Assembly: GCA_944324445.1 (NCBI GenBank)
Contig: CALUWL010000004.1
Coordinates: 1 to 64,000 of the forward strand
DNA length: 64,000 bases
DNA from: Candidatus Gastranaerophilales bacterium
Lineage (GTDB): Bacteria; Cyanobacteriota; Vampirovibrionia; Gastranaerophilales; Gastranaerophilaceae
Direction of reading: 5' to 3'
Shown: piece after piece, positions 1-8,560 of the stretch
Layout of the letters: every line of letters begins with the position of its first letter
Numbering within the stretch: position 1 is the stretch's first letter
Notes under the pieces: model-generated
Told to the model about the DNA's origin: nothing
Databases searched by the model: none
Seen by the model: only the letters and a program-made list of their open reading frames with translations
Translations under genes and position numbers: made by a program

Positions 1-145
1 TCTTTTTGCTTGATTCTCGTGTGAAAAGGTTAGTGTGTTAAATCTAACTATGTAGGGGGGAGGTATTTATGTCTTACATATATATAAAGTATATATTCAA
101 ATAAAAATTTCCAATTTTATTTATTTTGTTACATTTCTTAACACA

Positions 146-180
146 ATAAGAGCCAAGGCAAAGTCCGCCCTGGCTCTTAT
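146..180 (-). terminator. Hairpin downstream of the ankyrin-like gene
   Basis: Arms ATAAGAGCCA (146-155) and TGGCTCTTAT (171-180) pair perfectly, with further partial pairing inside the loop. It lies 17 bases past the stop of the minus-strand gene at 197-880. The T-tract on the minus side is weak, so termination efficiency is uncertain. The remaining sequence at 1-145 holds no gene that I can support. Confidence 0.6.
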
Positions 181-196
181 TTATCCTCAACTTATA

Positions 197-880
197 TTAC
201 TTGCTTTGCGGCGTAATTGCCATTAAATCGGCTATCGCACAAGATTTATTTATTCTATCAAATTCTGATTCTACAGCAAAAGAGATTGCTGTTTCACCAT
301 TTTCATCAGGACTATATATTGTTTCCAAAGCTTCAGCCGGTGCATATTTTGTGATTGTTCTTATTTTTTCGCCGCCTTCAAAAGGAGAAGATGCAGCATA
401 AGCAATTGCAGCTTTTCCGGTAGAATCTTTTATCAAAACTGCCTTTTTAAATTCCTTTGGGGCATATTTAGCCATTACAAACATTTTATCTAATCCGTTT
501 TCATCGCTTATAGCATAAATTAAAGGAGTGTTTCCTGAATCATCCAATACCAACATATCTTTTTTAAATCTTTTTGGATGAGCATTTGCAAATTCTCTCA
601 ATGCCACCACAGATTCAGCACCTTCTAATTTTGCCAGTCCATGCAACCCTATTTCATTGTTTTTATTTGTTTTTTCTGACTTTTGTTTTTTAACTTTTTC
701 TGATTTTACTTTATCAGAATGTTTTTTTGTAAACGAAATATTGTACATACTCTGCATTTGCTCTAAATTAGGCATAGCATAATTATTTGAAACTGATGCA
801 TTATTGACCGTTTTTTTAGATGCATTAATTTTTTGTGTTTTTTGTAAAATGTTTAGATTTTGAATTACCGAGATTTTCAA
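197..880 (-). CDS. Ankyrin-like repeat protein with MxI N-terminal signature
   Basis: This is a 227-residue protein of unknown role. Residues 1-75 are polar, Lys-rich and probably disordered. They begin MKISVIQ and carry NISFTK at about 47-52, a pattern shared with several other proteins in this window. Residues 80-215 hold three degenerate ankyrin-like units about 39 residues apart, seen as D-x-x-G-(N/K/E)-(T/A)-(P/A)-(L/I)-x-(Y/F)-A at about 114, 152 and 192. The start is TTG at 880, chosen because AGGAG sits 8 bases upstream (889-893). There is no signal peptide or membrane segment. Ankyrin folds bind other proteins; the partner is unknown. It is a single gene with its own downstream hairpin. 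Confidence 0.8.
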   Translation of the reverse strand: MKISVIQNLNILQKTQKINASKKTVNNASVSNNYAMPNLEQMQSMYNISFTKKHSDKVKSEKVKKQKSEKTNKNNEIGLHGLAKLEGAESVVALREFANAHPKRFKKDMLVLDDSGNTPLIYAISDENGLDKMFVMAKYAPKEFKKAVLIKDSTGKAAIAYAASSPFEGGEKIRTITKYAPAEALETIYSPDENGETAISFAVESEFDRINKSCAIADLMAITPQSK

Positions 881-945
881 TGTTCTTTCTCCTATTTCCT
901 AACAACCAGCATAAATATAAAACTTGTAAAAAAAATTTTTTGCTA

Positions 946-2256
946 CTAAAGCGAATTTATCAAATCTTTTATCTCATCAAAAGAATAACAATCTTTTATG
1001 ATATGTATTTTCATATTTTTATTTATTTTCCTAACATCATCAATCTTGACGCCATCTAAAAAAACTTCTTCATAATCTTCGCCGATTTTTTTGAGCATAA
1101 CCGAAGGAATAATTAAATGTTCAATTTCTCTATTTTGAATAACATTTATAATATCACTTCCGACTATGAGTCCTGCGACGTTAATATCTTCTCCAAAGAA
1201 GTTATTTTTAACCTCAAGGACTTCAAAATTCAGGCCTTCGACATTAATTTGTTCTCTAAATTCCGAAAAAATTTTACATGCCGTCGTAGCTGTTATTATA
1301 GTAACTTTTGAAAAATTTTTCAATTTTTTCTTTAATTTTTTTAAATTTTTCTTGAAACTATCCTTTAAAAGCCTTATTGCTCCCACTCCGTCTTCAATTT
1401 GCAAAAAATCCCCGTAATATTTCTTTTCGGGAACATCAAGCCCTGCAATTATAAAAAATTCGTCCGACACCATTGCAACTTGTTTTTTTATCGATTTATT
1501 AAAATCATCAACGATTTTAATTGTTTCAAGCGCTATTTTTTTATCTACTTTTTTAAATTCCTCTTTTCTGAATTTTGAAATTCCGACAGGAACAATCGCA
1601 ACCGATTTTAAAACAGATTTTACTTGTTTTAAATCTTCAAGAGTTCTTTTTAATTCTTCTCCGTCATTAAAATCGGGACACAAAACAATTTGACAATGCA
1701 GTTTTGTTTTAATTTTTTTAAAACGTTTTAATTGCTCCATTATATTTTTTGCATTAGGATTTCTGGTCATTTTTTCTCTTAATTTCGGATTTGTCGTATG
1801 AACAGAAACAAAAAGCGGAGAAATATGATATTTTTCAATTCTTTCCCAATCTTCTTCCCTAAAATTAGTTAAAGTAACATACGTTCCTTGAATATAAGAT
1901 AATCTCCAATCATCATCTTTAACATAAAGACTATCTCTTAAGCCTTTGGGCTGTTGATCAACAAAACAAAATATACAATGATTTTGACATCTTTTAACTT
2001 TATCAAATACAGCAGATGTAAATATTATTCCTAAATCTTCATCAAAATCTTTTTCAATTTCATATTCTTCAATTTCACCATTGTTATGCTCAACAAGAAG
2101 GTTAATTTCTTCATCATTTATTAAAAAACTATATTCAATAATGTCTTTTGGTGTCTTAGAATTAATTGAAATAATTTTATCGTCTTTTTTAATACCTATT
2201 TCATCTGCAATAGAATTTTCTATAACATTTTCTACAATTATATTCATTTTATTCAT
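946..2256 (-). CDS. DUF512 radical SAM protein with N-terminal PDZ-like domain
   Basis: A 436-residue protein of the PDZ/radical SAM/DUF512 family. The N-terminal ~70 residues resemble a PDZ domain (IADEIGIKKDDKIISIN). The cluster-binding cysteines are C90, C94 and C97 in CQNHCIFC, the C-x3-C-x2-C arrangement that holds a 4Fe-4S cluster and cleaves S-adenosylmethionine. The C-terminal half matches the DUF512 region in character (VLCPDFNDGEE, IVPVGIS). The substrate of the family is not established. An internal ATG three codons in is an alternative start. It overlaps the upstream padR-type gene by 4 bases (ATGA), so the two are probably translated together. Confidence 0.9.
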   Translation of the reverse strand: MNKMNIIVENVIENSIADEIGIKKDDKIISINSKTPKDIIEYSFLINDEEINLLVEHNNGEIEEYEIEKDFDEDLGIIFTSAVFDKVKRCQNHCIFCFVDQQPKGLRDSLYVKDDDWRLSYIQGTYVTLTNFREEDWERIEKYHISPLFVSVHTTNPKLREKMTRNPNAKNIMEQLKRFKKIKTKLHCQIVLCPDFNDGEELKRTLEDLKQVKSVLKSVAIVPVGISKFRKEEFKKVDKKIALETIKIVDDFNKSIKKQVAMVSDEFFIIAGLDVPEKKYYGDFLQIEDGVGAIRLLKDSFKKNLKKLKKKLKNFSKVTIITATTACKIFSEFREQINVEGLNFEVLEVKNNFFGEDINVAGLIVGSDIINVIQNREIEHLIIPSVMLKKIGEDYEEVFLDGVKIDDVRKINKNMKIHIIKDCYSFDEIKDLINSL

Positions 2257-2744
2257 AGAGCTTTTATCAATTTTTCCAATTCTTCCAATGTTATTTCTAT
2301 TGTTCTTTTTTGAATTTCGCTTAAATTTATATATTCGTTTTTAAGCCCTCTTTCAAGCTTTATTTTATGCAATTCAAGAACATTTAAAATATTATTTTTA
2401 AATTCAACATACTCGCTAACACTTAAAACATCACTGCAATAAATCGCAACTTTAGCTTCATTTATGACATGATAAGGATTTTCCGATCTAAAAGTTAAAA
2501 GCAAGTCAACAAGATGTTTTCTTCCTTCTTTTGTAATTGAATATGTTTTAGATAGCATTCCGCCATCAGTCATTTTTTCAACATATTCAACACAACCGAT
2601 TTTTTCCAGCCTTTTAAGAGCCGGATTAACTGTTCCTGTGCTGGATTTTAGAAATGCAAAGAATAATTCATCAGCTATTTTGTTGAGTCTATATATGGTT
2701 GCATCATATTTATTTAAAATATAAAGTATTACGATTTCAAACAT
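2253..2744 (-). CDS. PadR-family transcriptional regulator
   Basis: A 163-residue winged-helix regulator. Residues 1-90 fit the PadR domain: an opening strand-helix (MFEIVILYILNKYDATIYRL), a recognition-helix region (STGTVNPALKRLEKIGCV) and a wing ending in YSITKEGRKHLVDLL. The C-terminal ~70 residues are helical and should form the dimer interface. The ATG at 2744 has no Shine-Dalgarno sequence, but a GATAAT box lies 8 bases before it, so the transcript may be leaderless. It overlaps the DUF512 gene by 4 bases and is divergent from the glycosyltransferase-like operon, which it might control. Its ligand is unknown. Confidence 0.88.
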   Translation of the reverse strand: MFEIVILYILNKYDATIYRLNKIADELFFAFLKSSTGTVNPALKRLEKIGCVEYVEKMTDGGMLSKTYSITKEGRKHLVDLLLTFRSENPYHVINEAKVAIYCSDVLSVSEYVEFKNNILNVLELHKIKLERGLKNEYINLSEIQKRTIEITLEELEKLIKAL

Positions 2745-2752
2745 ATTTTTAT

Positions 2753-2775
2753 ATTATCACAACTTTTGATATATT
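2753..2775. promoter_or_regulatory. Possible divergent -10 boxes between padR-like gene and membrane operon
   Basis: On the minus strand GATAAT (2758-2753) lies 8 bases before the ATG at 2744. On the plus strand TATATT (2770-2775) lies 7 bases before the ATG at 2783. Neither gene has a Shine-Dalgarno sequence. The -35 matches are poor and the region is very AT-rich, so this is a tentative call. Confidence 0.3.
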
Positions 2776-2782
2776 AATAATT

Positions 2783-4267
2783 ATGAATTATTTAAAAATA
2801 TTCGATAAATTAATCTCAAAAATAGCCCCTTTGGCTTTTATTATTTTAACATTTTTTTATTCTGTATTTAGAATTCCTTTTTTTGATGAAGCATACAGCT
2901 ATATAATTTCAAACTTAAAAATCTCCGAAATATTCTATTTAACAAGAATTGAAGGACATCCTATATTGTGGTATTTAATTTTAAAATTAACCGATTTTAA
3001 TTTTTACCCCTATACAATGCTTATTATAAATTGGGCTATAGTTTCAATTTTAATTATATTTTTCTGGAAAAAAGCTCCTTTTAATAATTTAATTAAATTT
3101 TTAATTACTTTTTCTTATCCTTTTTTTCATTATTTCGGCGTTATTGCAAGACCTTACGGATTAACTATTTTAGCTATTTTTTTATTATGTTATTTTTATA
3201 AAGACGCAGTTAAAAAACCTGTTTTATTTTCATCTTTAATTGTTCTTTGTTTTAATACGTCGGCTATGGGGATGTTCGGGGGGTTTTGTTTTTTGTGCTT
3301 ATTTATTTATGATATAAAAGAAAATTTTAAAAATTTAGAAAAAAAGTCCGTATTTTATTTTCTATTGATACTATTTTTTGGCTTTTTACTTTTAATTGCG
3401 CAATTTTTAAACACCCAAAAACCAATTTTAAGACCAATAGAAACCATTCAAGAATTTCTGCAAAATTGTATGCATTTTATTTATTTACCTCTTGGTGATA
3501 ATATTTTTCAAACATTATTTTTTGTTTTTGGCTGCATTTTATTTTATCTTGTACCTTATATTCTTTTTAAAAATTCAAAAAAAGCCTTTTTCTTGCTTAT
3601 TACGACATATTCTTTAATGACTTTGTTTTTTGTTAAAATTTATATAGGCGCAATTTGGCATTATTATTTTTATTTCATTTATTTAATTGCATCACTTTGG
3701 ATATGCTGGGATAAAATAAATAAAATTAGTATTTTAAAAATTGTTTTTACAATTTTTCTTATGTGCTCTATTTCTCCTTTTGCTTTTTATGAAAAAGGAT
3801 ATGATCCTGCAATAGATACAAGCAAATATCCGTTTATGTTAAATAGGATTTTAGATAATAAAGAATTTAAAAATTCAAAATTGTTTTGTCTTGATTGGTT
3901 TTCACCTTTTTCAGCGGGATTGCTGCCTTATTTAAAAAGTAATAATATTACAATATACGATTTAAACGGATATGATAGAACAACCTTTAACAGCCTTAAA
4001 TTAACACCGAGTTACTACAATACTCCTTTTTTTGGGGATGATTTTATAAAACATCTTGATAAAAGAAAAAACAACTATTTAATCACACAAAACTACTTTT
4101 TTACACAAGGATTTATAGCTAAAAAAGTTGAATTTATAAACAACCAAAAAACAAACGGCTTTATTTATGAAAGCGAAAAAGTTAAGATATTCTTTGAATT
4201 AAAAGAATATTACCCTGATATACCTTTTAGTATATACAAGATTAATTATGAACAAAAAACTAAATAA
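2783..4267 (+). CDS. Multi-pass membrane glycosyltransferase-like protein, paralogue 1
   Basis: A 494-residue protein with about ten hydrophobic segments and a soluble C-terminal tail of ~130 residues. The first loop carries R-I-P-F-F-D-E-A followed by EGHPILWY. An acidic D-E pair in the first external loop is typical of GT-C glycosyltransferases (PMT/ArnT-like), which use lipid-phosphate sugars; assignment to that fold is inference. It shares these motifs, a KKAPF block, an A-R-x-Y motif and a C-terminal YDLNGYDRT motif with the genes at 4248 and 7093. An upstream in-frame ATG at 2699 would run through the padR-like gene, so 2783 was chosen. It overlaps the next gene by 20 bases. Confidence 0.85.
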   Translation: MNYLKIFDKLISKIAPLAFIILTFFYSVFRIPFFDEAYSYIISNLKISEIFYLTRIEGHPILWYLILKLTDFNFYPYTMLIINWAIVSILIIFFWKKAPFNNLIKFLITFSYPFFHYFGVIARPYGLTILAIFLLCYFYKDAVKKPVLFSSLIVLCFNTSAMGMFGGFCFLCLFIYDIKENFKNLEKKSVFYFLLILFFGFLLLIAQFLNTQKPILRPIETIQEFLQNCMHFIYLPLGDNIFQTLFFVFGCILFYLVPYILFKNSKKAFFLLITTYSLMTLFFVKIYIGAIWHYYFYFIYLIASLWICWDKINKISILKIVFTIFLMCSISPFAFYEKGYDPAIDTSKYPFMLNRILDNKEFKNSKLFCLDWFSPFSAGLLPYLKSNNITIYDLNGYDRTTFNSLKLTPSYYNTPFFGDDFIKHLDKRKNNYLITQNYFFTQGFIAKKVEFINNQKTNGFIYESEKVKIFFELKEYYPDIPFSIYKINYEQKTK

Positions 4268-5699
4268 AATAATACCATTTATATATTTGATTTTATGCCT
4301 TATTATAGCTTTTTCAAGGGTGCCTTTTTGGGATGAAGCAAGAGCTTGGCTGATTGCGCAAAATTGCAATATATTTGAATTTTTGGATATGATGAAATTG
4401 GAATGCCACCTTTTTATATGGTATTTAATTATTGCGCCTTTTGCAAAATTAAACCTTTTTTATCCCTATTCAATTTATATTTTAAATGCTTTGTTTTCGT
4501 TTTTTGCAATATATGTTTTATGGCAAAAAGCGCCCTTTTCAACCTTAGAAAAAACTTTAATAACTTTTTCAACTCCTTTTTTATTTTTGTGGGGTGTTGT
4601 TGCAAGGTGCTATAGCATTGGAATTTTATTTCTGTTTTTAGCGCTTACTTTTTATAAAATCAGATTTAAAAAACCTTTTATATATATTTTATTGATTTCT
4701 TTATCAATGAATACGTCTGTTATGGCATTTATAGGCGGGTTTTATTTATCTTTAGTATTTTTATTTGAAAGTTATTCAAAAAAATATTTTAAAAAACTGC
4801 TTTTAATTTTTACATTAACTCTTGCTATTGTTTTTATTCAGGTTTTTTCACTTAATCCCGATTACTTAAAACAAGCACCCGAAATGGCGTTTTTAAGGGA
4901 TTTTTTAGCTTATATATTTAACCCTTTAGTTATAATTCCTGAATTTAAAATACAATCTTTTTTAATGAGCATTTTAAGACTAAGTGCTCTTATAACAGCA
5001 TTTTTCTTTATAAAATTTTGCTTAAAAAATAATAAAAAAACCTTATTTTTCATTTTTTCTACCTATTTTTCAATGGTAATTTTATTTACATTTTTCTATA
5101 GCGGAAATTTCTGGCATTATTTTTATTTTTATCTTTATTTTATTGCGGCATTTTGGATTTTAAGAGCTGAAAACAAGCCTAATAAAAGTTTGAATATTTG
5201 TTTTTTAATAATATTAATTTGTTTTATGTTTAAAGGTTCTCTTTTCATAGATTCAAAACTTACTACAATCAACAATTCAACCTCAAAATCTATTGCAGAT
5301 GAAATTTTAAATAATCCTTTATATAAAAATAAAAAATTATTTTGCCTTGACCCTTGGAGCGATATTGCACCATCCAGCTTGCCTTTTTTAAAAAATAAAG
5401 TGATTATTTACGATATTTATAATCAGGATAGATTTTCCTATGAAAGCATGCGAAGCCAGCTGAAATTTAACACAGCAAGCTTTAATCCTGATGAATTTGC
5501 AAAATTTGTTGATGATAAATCCATACTTTTAACTACTACCGCTTTTTTAAACCATGAAGAAAATAATCCCTTAAGAAAATTTGATAAAAAAACGGGAATA
5601 ATTTCTTTTCAAGGCACAACACACAAAATTTCATTCATTCCATTAAACAGAAACGAAAAAAATCATCTTTACAGTTACGTAATAAAAATATATAAATAG
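4248..5699 (+). CDS. Multi-pass membrane glycosyltransferase-like protein, paralogue 2
   Basis: A 483-residue paralogue of the preceding gene. It has the first-loop motif R-V-P-F-W-D-E-A at about 24-31 and ECHLFIWY about 25 residues later, where the other two copies have EGH. The shared KAPF block, VVARCYSIG motif and FWHYFYFYLYF segment follow. About ten membrane helices and a soluble C-terminal tail with LDPWSDIAPSSLP and IYDIYNQDR are visible. It starts inside the end of paralogue 1 (20-base overlap), which implies co-translation. By analogy with GT-C enzymes it would transfer a sugar from a polyprenyl-phosphate donor at the outer face of the inner membrane; acceptor and donor are unknown. 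Confidence 0.85.
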   Translation: MNKKLNKIIPFIYLILCLIIAFSRVPFWDEARAWLIAQNCNIFEFLDMMKLECHLFIWYLIIAPFAKLNLFYPYSIYILNALFSFFAIYVLWQKAPFSTLEKTLITFSTPFLFLWGVVARCYSIGILFLFLALTFYKIRFKKPFIYILLISLSMNTSVMAFIGGFYLSLVFLFESYSKKYFKKLLLIFTLTLAIVFIQVFSLNPDYLKQAPEMAFLRDFLAYIFNPLVIIPEFKIQSFLMSILRLSALITAFFFIKFCLKNNKKTLFFIFSTYFSMVILFTFFYSGNFWHYFYFYLYFIAAFWILRAENKPNKSLNICFLIILICFMFKGSLFIDSKLTTINNSTSKSIADEILNNPLYKNKKLFCLDPWSDIAPSSLPFLKNKVIIYDIYNQDRFSYESMRSQLKFNTASFNPDEFAKFVDDKSILLTTTAFLNHEENNPLRKFDKKTGIISFQGTTHKISFIPLNRNEKNHLYSYVIKIYK

Positions 5700-5760
5700 T
5701 TAACACAAATTATTTTTAGTATAAAATAATCATTGATTATTTAGAGGAAAAGATTAATTA

Positions 5761-6516
5761 ATGGAAATTAAGGAAGCAATTAAACCATCTGAAGAAAATT
5801 ATTCAGAAAAAGATATAATTGATGCTGTCAGGAATACTGATTTAAAACACATTGCAATAATTATGGACGGAAACAGACGCTGGGCAAAAGAGCGTATGCT
5901 GCCATCTATGATGGGGCATAAAAGAGGGGTTGACGCTCTTAAAAAAACGGCAAGAGCCTGCAGTGATTTTGGAGTAAAATATTTAACTTTATACGCTTTT
6001 TCAACCGAAAATTGGAACAGAAAAAAAGAAGAAGTTGATTTTTTAATGGATTTACTTGCAACTACACTAAAAAATGAGCTTAAAGAATTAAACGAAAACA
6101 ACGTAAAGATGAATTACATCGGTAATTTATCCCAATTAAACCAAAATCTGCAAAATATCTTAGCAGATTCTGTCGAATTAACAAAAAACAACACAGGTGT
6201 CGTTTTAACTATTGCAATAAACTATGGCGCAAGAGATGAAATGGCTAATGCAATTAAAAATATCATAAAAGACGGCATAAAAGAAAACGAAATAACTCCT
6301 GAATTAGTGTCAAATTACCTTTATACAAAAGATATGCCTGACCCTGATTTGTTAATCAGAACAAGCGGAGAAAAAAGAATCAGTAACTATTTATTGTGGC
6401 AAATAGCATACAGTGAAATATATATCACTAACATTTATTGGCCCGAATTTGATAAAAACGCTCTTGCAGGCGCTATTAAAGAATTTGCAAGCCGCCAGAG
6501 AAGATGGGGAAAATAA
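5761..6516 (+). CDS. uppS: Undecaprenyl diphosphate synthase (cis-prenyltransferase)
   Basis: A 251-residue enzyme that condenses isopentenyl diphosphate onto farnesyl diphosphate to make the C55 lipid carrier for peptidoglycan and surface glycans. The signature IAIIMDGNRRWA places the catalytic Asp at residue 36. GHKRGVDAL, LYAFSTENWNR and the C-terminal PDPDLLIRTSGEKRISNYLLWQ complete the family motifs. Length is normal. A Shine-Dalgarno GAGGAAAA lies about ten bases before the ATG. It sits between the GT-C-like paralogues and overlaps rdgB by 13 bases, so lipid carrier synthesis and the membrane transferases are probably made together. Confidence 0.97.
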   Translation: MEIKEAIKPSEENYSEKDIIDAVRNTDLKHIAIIMDGNRRWAKERMLPSMMGHKRGVDALKKTARACSDFGVKYLTLYAFSTENWNRKKEEVDFLMDLLATTLKNELKELNENNVKMNYIGNLSQLNQNLQNILADSVELTKNNTGVVLTIAINYGARDEMANAIKNIIKDGIKENEITPELVSNYLYTKDMPDPDLLIRTSGEKRISNYLLWQIAYSEIYITNIYWPEFDKNALAGAIKEFASRQRRWGK

Positions 6517-7109
6517 AATTGAAAAATTCAATAAAAATAACTCTTGCAACGGGAAATATGCATAAAGTTGAAGAAATTAATCTGATTGCAAAAGATTACA
6601 ATATTGAATTTGTATTGCCTGAAGGAAATTTTGACCCAATAGAAAACGGTTCAACTTTTCTTGAAAATGCCTATTGCAAAGCGCTTTTTGCCTCTAAAAA
6701 CGGTAAAACAGAACTATATCTTGCAGATGATTCAGGGTTGTGCACTGAAGCGCTAGACGGGGCTCCGGGGATAAAAAGCGCAAGATATGCACCGACTGCT
6801 GATGAAAGAATTGATAAACTGTTAAATGCAATGAAAAATTCCGCTAACAGAAATGCAAAATTCGTATGTGCAATGGTTGTGGTTAATAAAGAAGGAAAAA
6901 TATTATATGAAATTCAAAAAGAATGCCTCGGCAAAATTCTTTTTGAAAGAAAAGGCAATAACGGTTTTGGCTATGACCCGATATTTTTTGTAAATTCTAA
7001 AAACAAAGGAATGGCAGAACTTTTACCGGATGAAAAATCAAAAGTTTCACACAGGGCTCAAGCGCTTGATTGCGTTTTAAATTGGTTAAAAAATGAAATT
7101 AATCAATAA
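6504..7109 (+). CDS. rdgB: Non-canonical purine NTP pyrophosphatase (RdgB/HAM1)
   Basis: A 201-residue enzyme that hydrolyses dITP, ITP and XTP to the monophosphates, keeping deaminated purines out of DNA. Diagnostic motifs are TLATGNMHKVEE near the N-terminus, ADDSGLCTEALDGAPGIKSARYA in the middle and FGYDPIFF with SHRAQAL at the end. The ATG at 6504 overlaps uppS by 13 bases; a TTG at 6519 would give a slightly shorter protein and cannot be excluded. The gene overlaps the next membrane gene by 17 bases. It probably sits here only because of operon structure. Confidence 0.96.
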   Translation: MGKIKLKNSIKITLATGNMHKVEEINLIAKDYNIEFVLPEGNFDPIENGSTFLENAYCKALFASKNGKTELYLADDSGLCTEALDGAPGIKSARYAPTADERIDKLLNAMKNSANRNAKFVCAMVVVNKEGKILYEIQKECLGKILFERKGNNGFGYDPIFFVNSKNKGMAELLPDEKSKVSHRAQALDCVLNWLKNEINQ

Positions 7110-8538
7110 TTATCTAAATAAATATTCAATTTTTATTTTTGCTATAGTAACTTTTATTATTTGCTTTTTAAGAACGCCTTTTTGGGATGAAACACACGCT
7201 TTTGAAATCGCCCGTTTAAATTTATTTGAAATATTTCAAATTTCAAGTATCGAAGGGCACACCTTTCTTTGGTATTTTATTTTAAAGCCTTTTTCAAATC
7301 TTAATTTATATCCTTATTCAATGTTTTTTATAAATTGGCTTTTTAGTGTTTTAGCAATTTTTATTTTATGGAAAAAAGCTCCTTTTAAACCTTACATAAA
7401 AGCGCTAATTACTTTTTCTGCTCCTTTTATGCTATATTTTGCCCCCGTTGCAAGATGTTATAGTATTGGTATTTTATTTTTATTTTTAATATGTGCTTAT
7501 TATCCATTAAGATTTAAGAAGCCCTATGCATTTACTTTTTTAATTGTTATTTGCGCAAATACAAGTCTTATGGCAGCTATAGGCTGTTTTTGGATAGGAT
7601 TAATTTATTTTTTTGAACTGATTGAAAAATATAAATCAAACAAAATCAATAAAAAGACTTTTATAAAAATATTTTTGATTTTTCTTTTATGTACTTTTAT
7701 TTTATTTGCACAATTTATTTTTGTACAAACCCCAAACACAGGCGGCAGAGCGGATTTTATTAAAAGATTTATTAATTTTGTAATTTTACCTTACGGAAGT
7801 AATATTTTTCAATTTTTATTACATCTTGTATCTTCACTTTTATTTTACGTAATTCCTTTTTATCTTTTTAAAAAATCAAAAAAAGCATTTGTTTTTGCTT
7901 TAGGCACTTATTTAACTTTAACTTTTATCTTTATTTTTATGCATCAGGGAAGCTATTGGAATCATTATTTTTATTATATCTATTTAATTATTTTATTTTG
8001 GATTTTTAATAGGCAAATTAAATCAAAAATAGTGCTGCAGCTATTTAATTTAATAATATTTTTCGCGCTTTTTCCTTTTGCACTGCACGATAACTGCAAA
8101 ATGGAATACATTTATTCATCTAAATCAAAAGAAATATCAAATTTTATTTCATCTAATGAAACCTTAAAAAAATCTAAATTATATACTCTTGAATGGTGGA
8201 GCGATATTTCGCCTGCATCTGACATATATTTAGCAAAAAAAGGAATTGATATATACGATGTCAAAAACAGAAAAAGAACAAGCTATGAAAGCTTAAAAGA
8301 TATTTTTAAGTTGAAAGACTATTTAATTGATTTTGATGAATTTTATCAAAATACTCCGAAAGATTTTTATATCTTATCTGCGGGTTCTTTGTTTAATCAA
8401 AAATTCAAAAATATGTATGTTATTTTACTTAATGACGGTAGTTATATCTTTAAAACCAAAAAAGCAAGCTATAAATTAGAAAAAGTCCAATACAAAAAAG
8501 ATTTAAATTTAACAATCTACCAAGCTGTTAAGTTATAA
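7093..8538 (+). CDS. Multi-pass membrane glycosyltransferase-like protein, paralogue 3
   Basis: A 481-residue third copy of the GT-C-like family. It shows R-T-P-F-W-D-E-T in the first loop, then EGHTFLWYFILKPF, KKAPFKPY, VARCYSIGI and a soluble tail with LEWWSDISPASD and IYDVKNRKRTSYESLK. About ten hydrophobic segments are visible. The start lies 17 bases inside rdgB, without an intergenic promoter. The copies differ most in the middle helices and the tail, as expected for paralogues with different acceptors. The alternative is a non-catalytic membrane protein of the same fold. Confidence 0.85.
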   Translation: MKLINNYLNKYSIFIFAIVTFIICFLRTPFWDETHAFEIARLNLFEIFQISSIEGHTFLWYFILKPFSNLNLYPYSMFFINWLFSVLAIFILWKKAPFKPYIKALITFSAPFMLYFAPVARCYSIGILFLFLICAYYPLRFKKPYAFTFLIVICANTSLMAAIGCFWIGLIYFFELIEKYKSNKINKKTFIKIFLIFLLCTFILFAQFIFVQTPNTGGRADFIKRFINFVILPYGSNIFQFLLHLVSSLLFYVIPFYLFKKSKKAFVFALGTYLTLTFIFIFMHQGSYWNHYFYYIYLIILFWIFNRQIKSKIVLQLFNLIIFFALFPFALHDNCKMEYIYSSKSKEISNFISSNETLKKSKLYTLEWWSDISPASDIYLAKKGIDIYDVKNRKRTSYESLKDIFKLKDYLIDFDEFYQNTPKDFYILSAGSLFNQKFKNMYVILLNDGSYIFKTKKASYKLEKVQYKKDLNLTIYQAVKL

Positions 8539-8560
8539 TTTTTTATGATAGTATTTTTTT

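Noticed and set aside
56-104. An 11-codon frame (ATG at 69) after a very strong GGGGGGAGG site
   Set aside because: The frame ends after 11 codons with low-complexity Tyr/Ile content and nothing downstream that a leader peptide could regulate on the plus strand.
2699-2782. Upstream start for GT-C-like paralogue 1
   Set aside because: It would run through the divergent PadR gene, and the added residues do not align with the other two paralogues.
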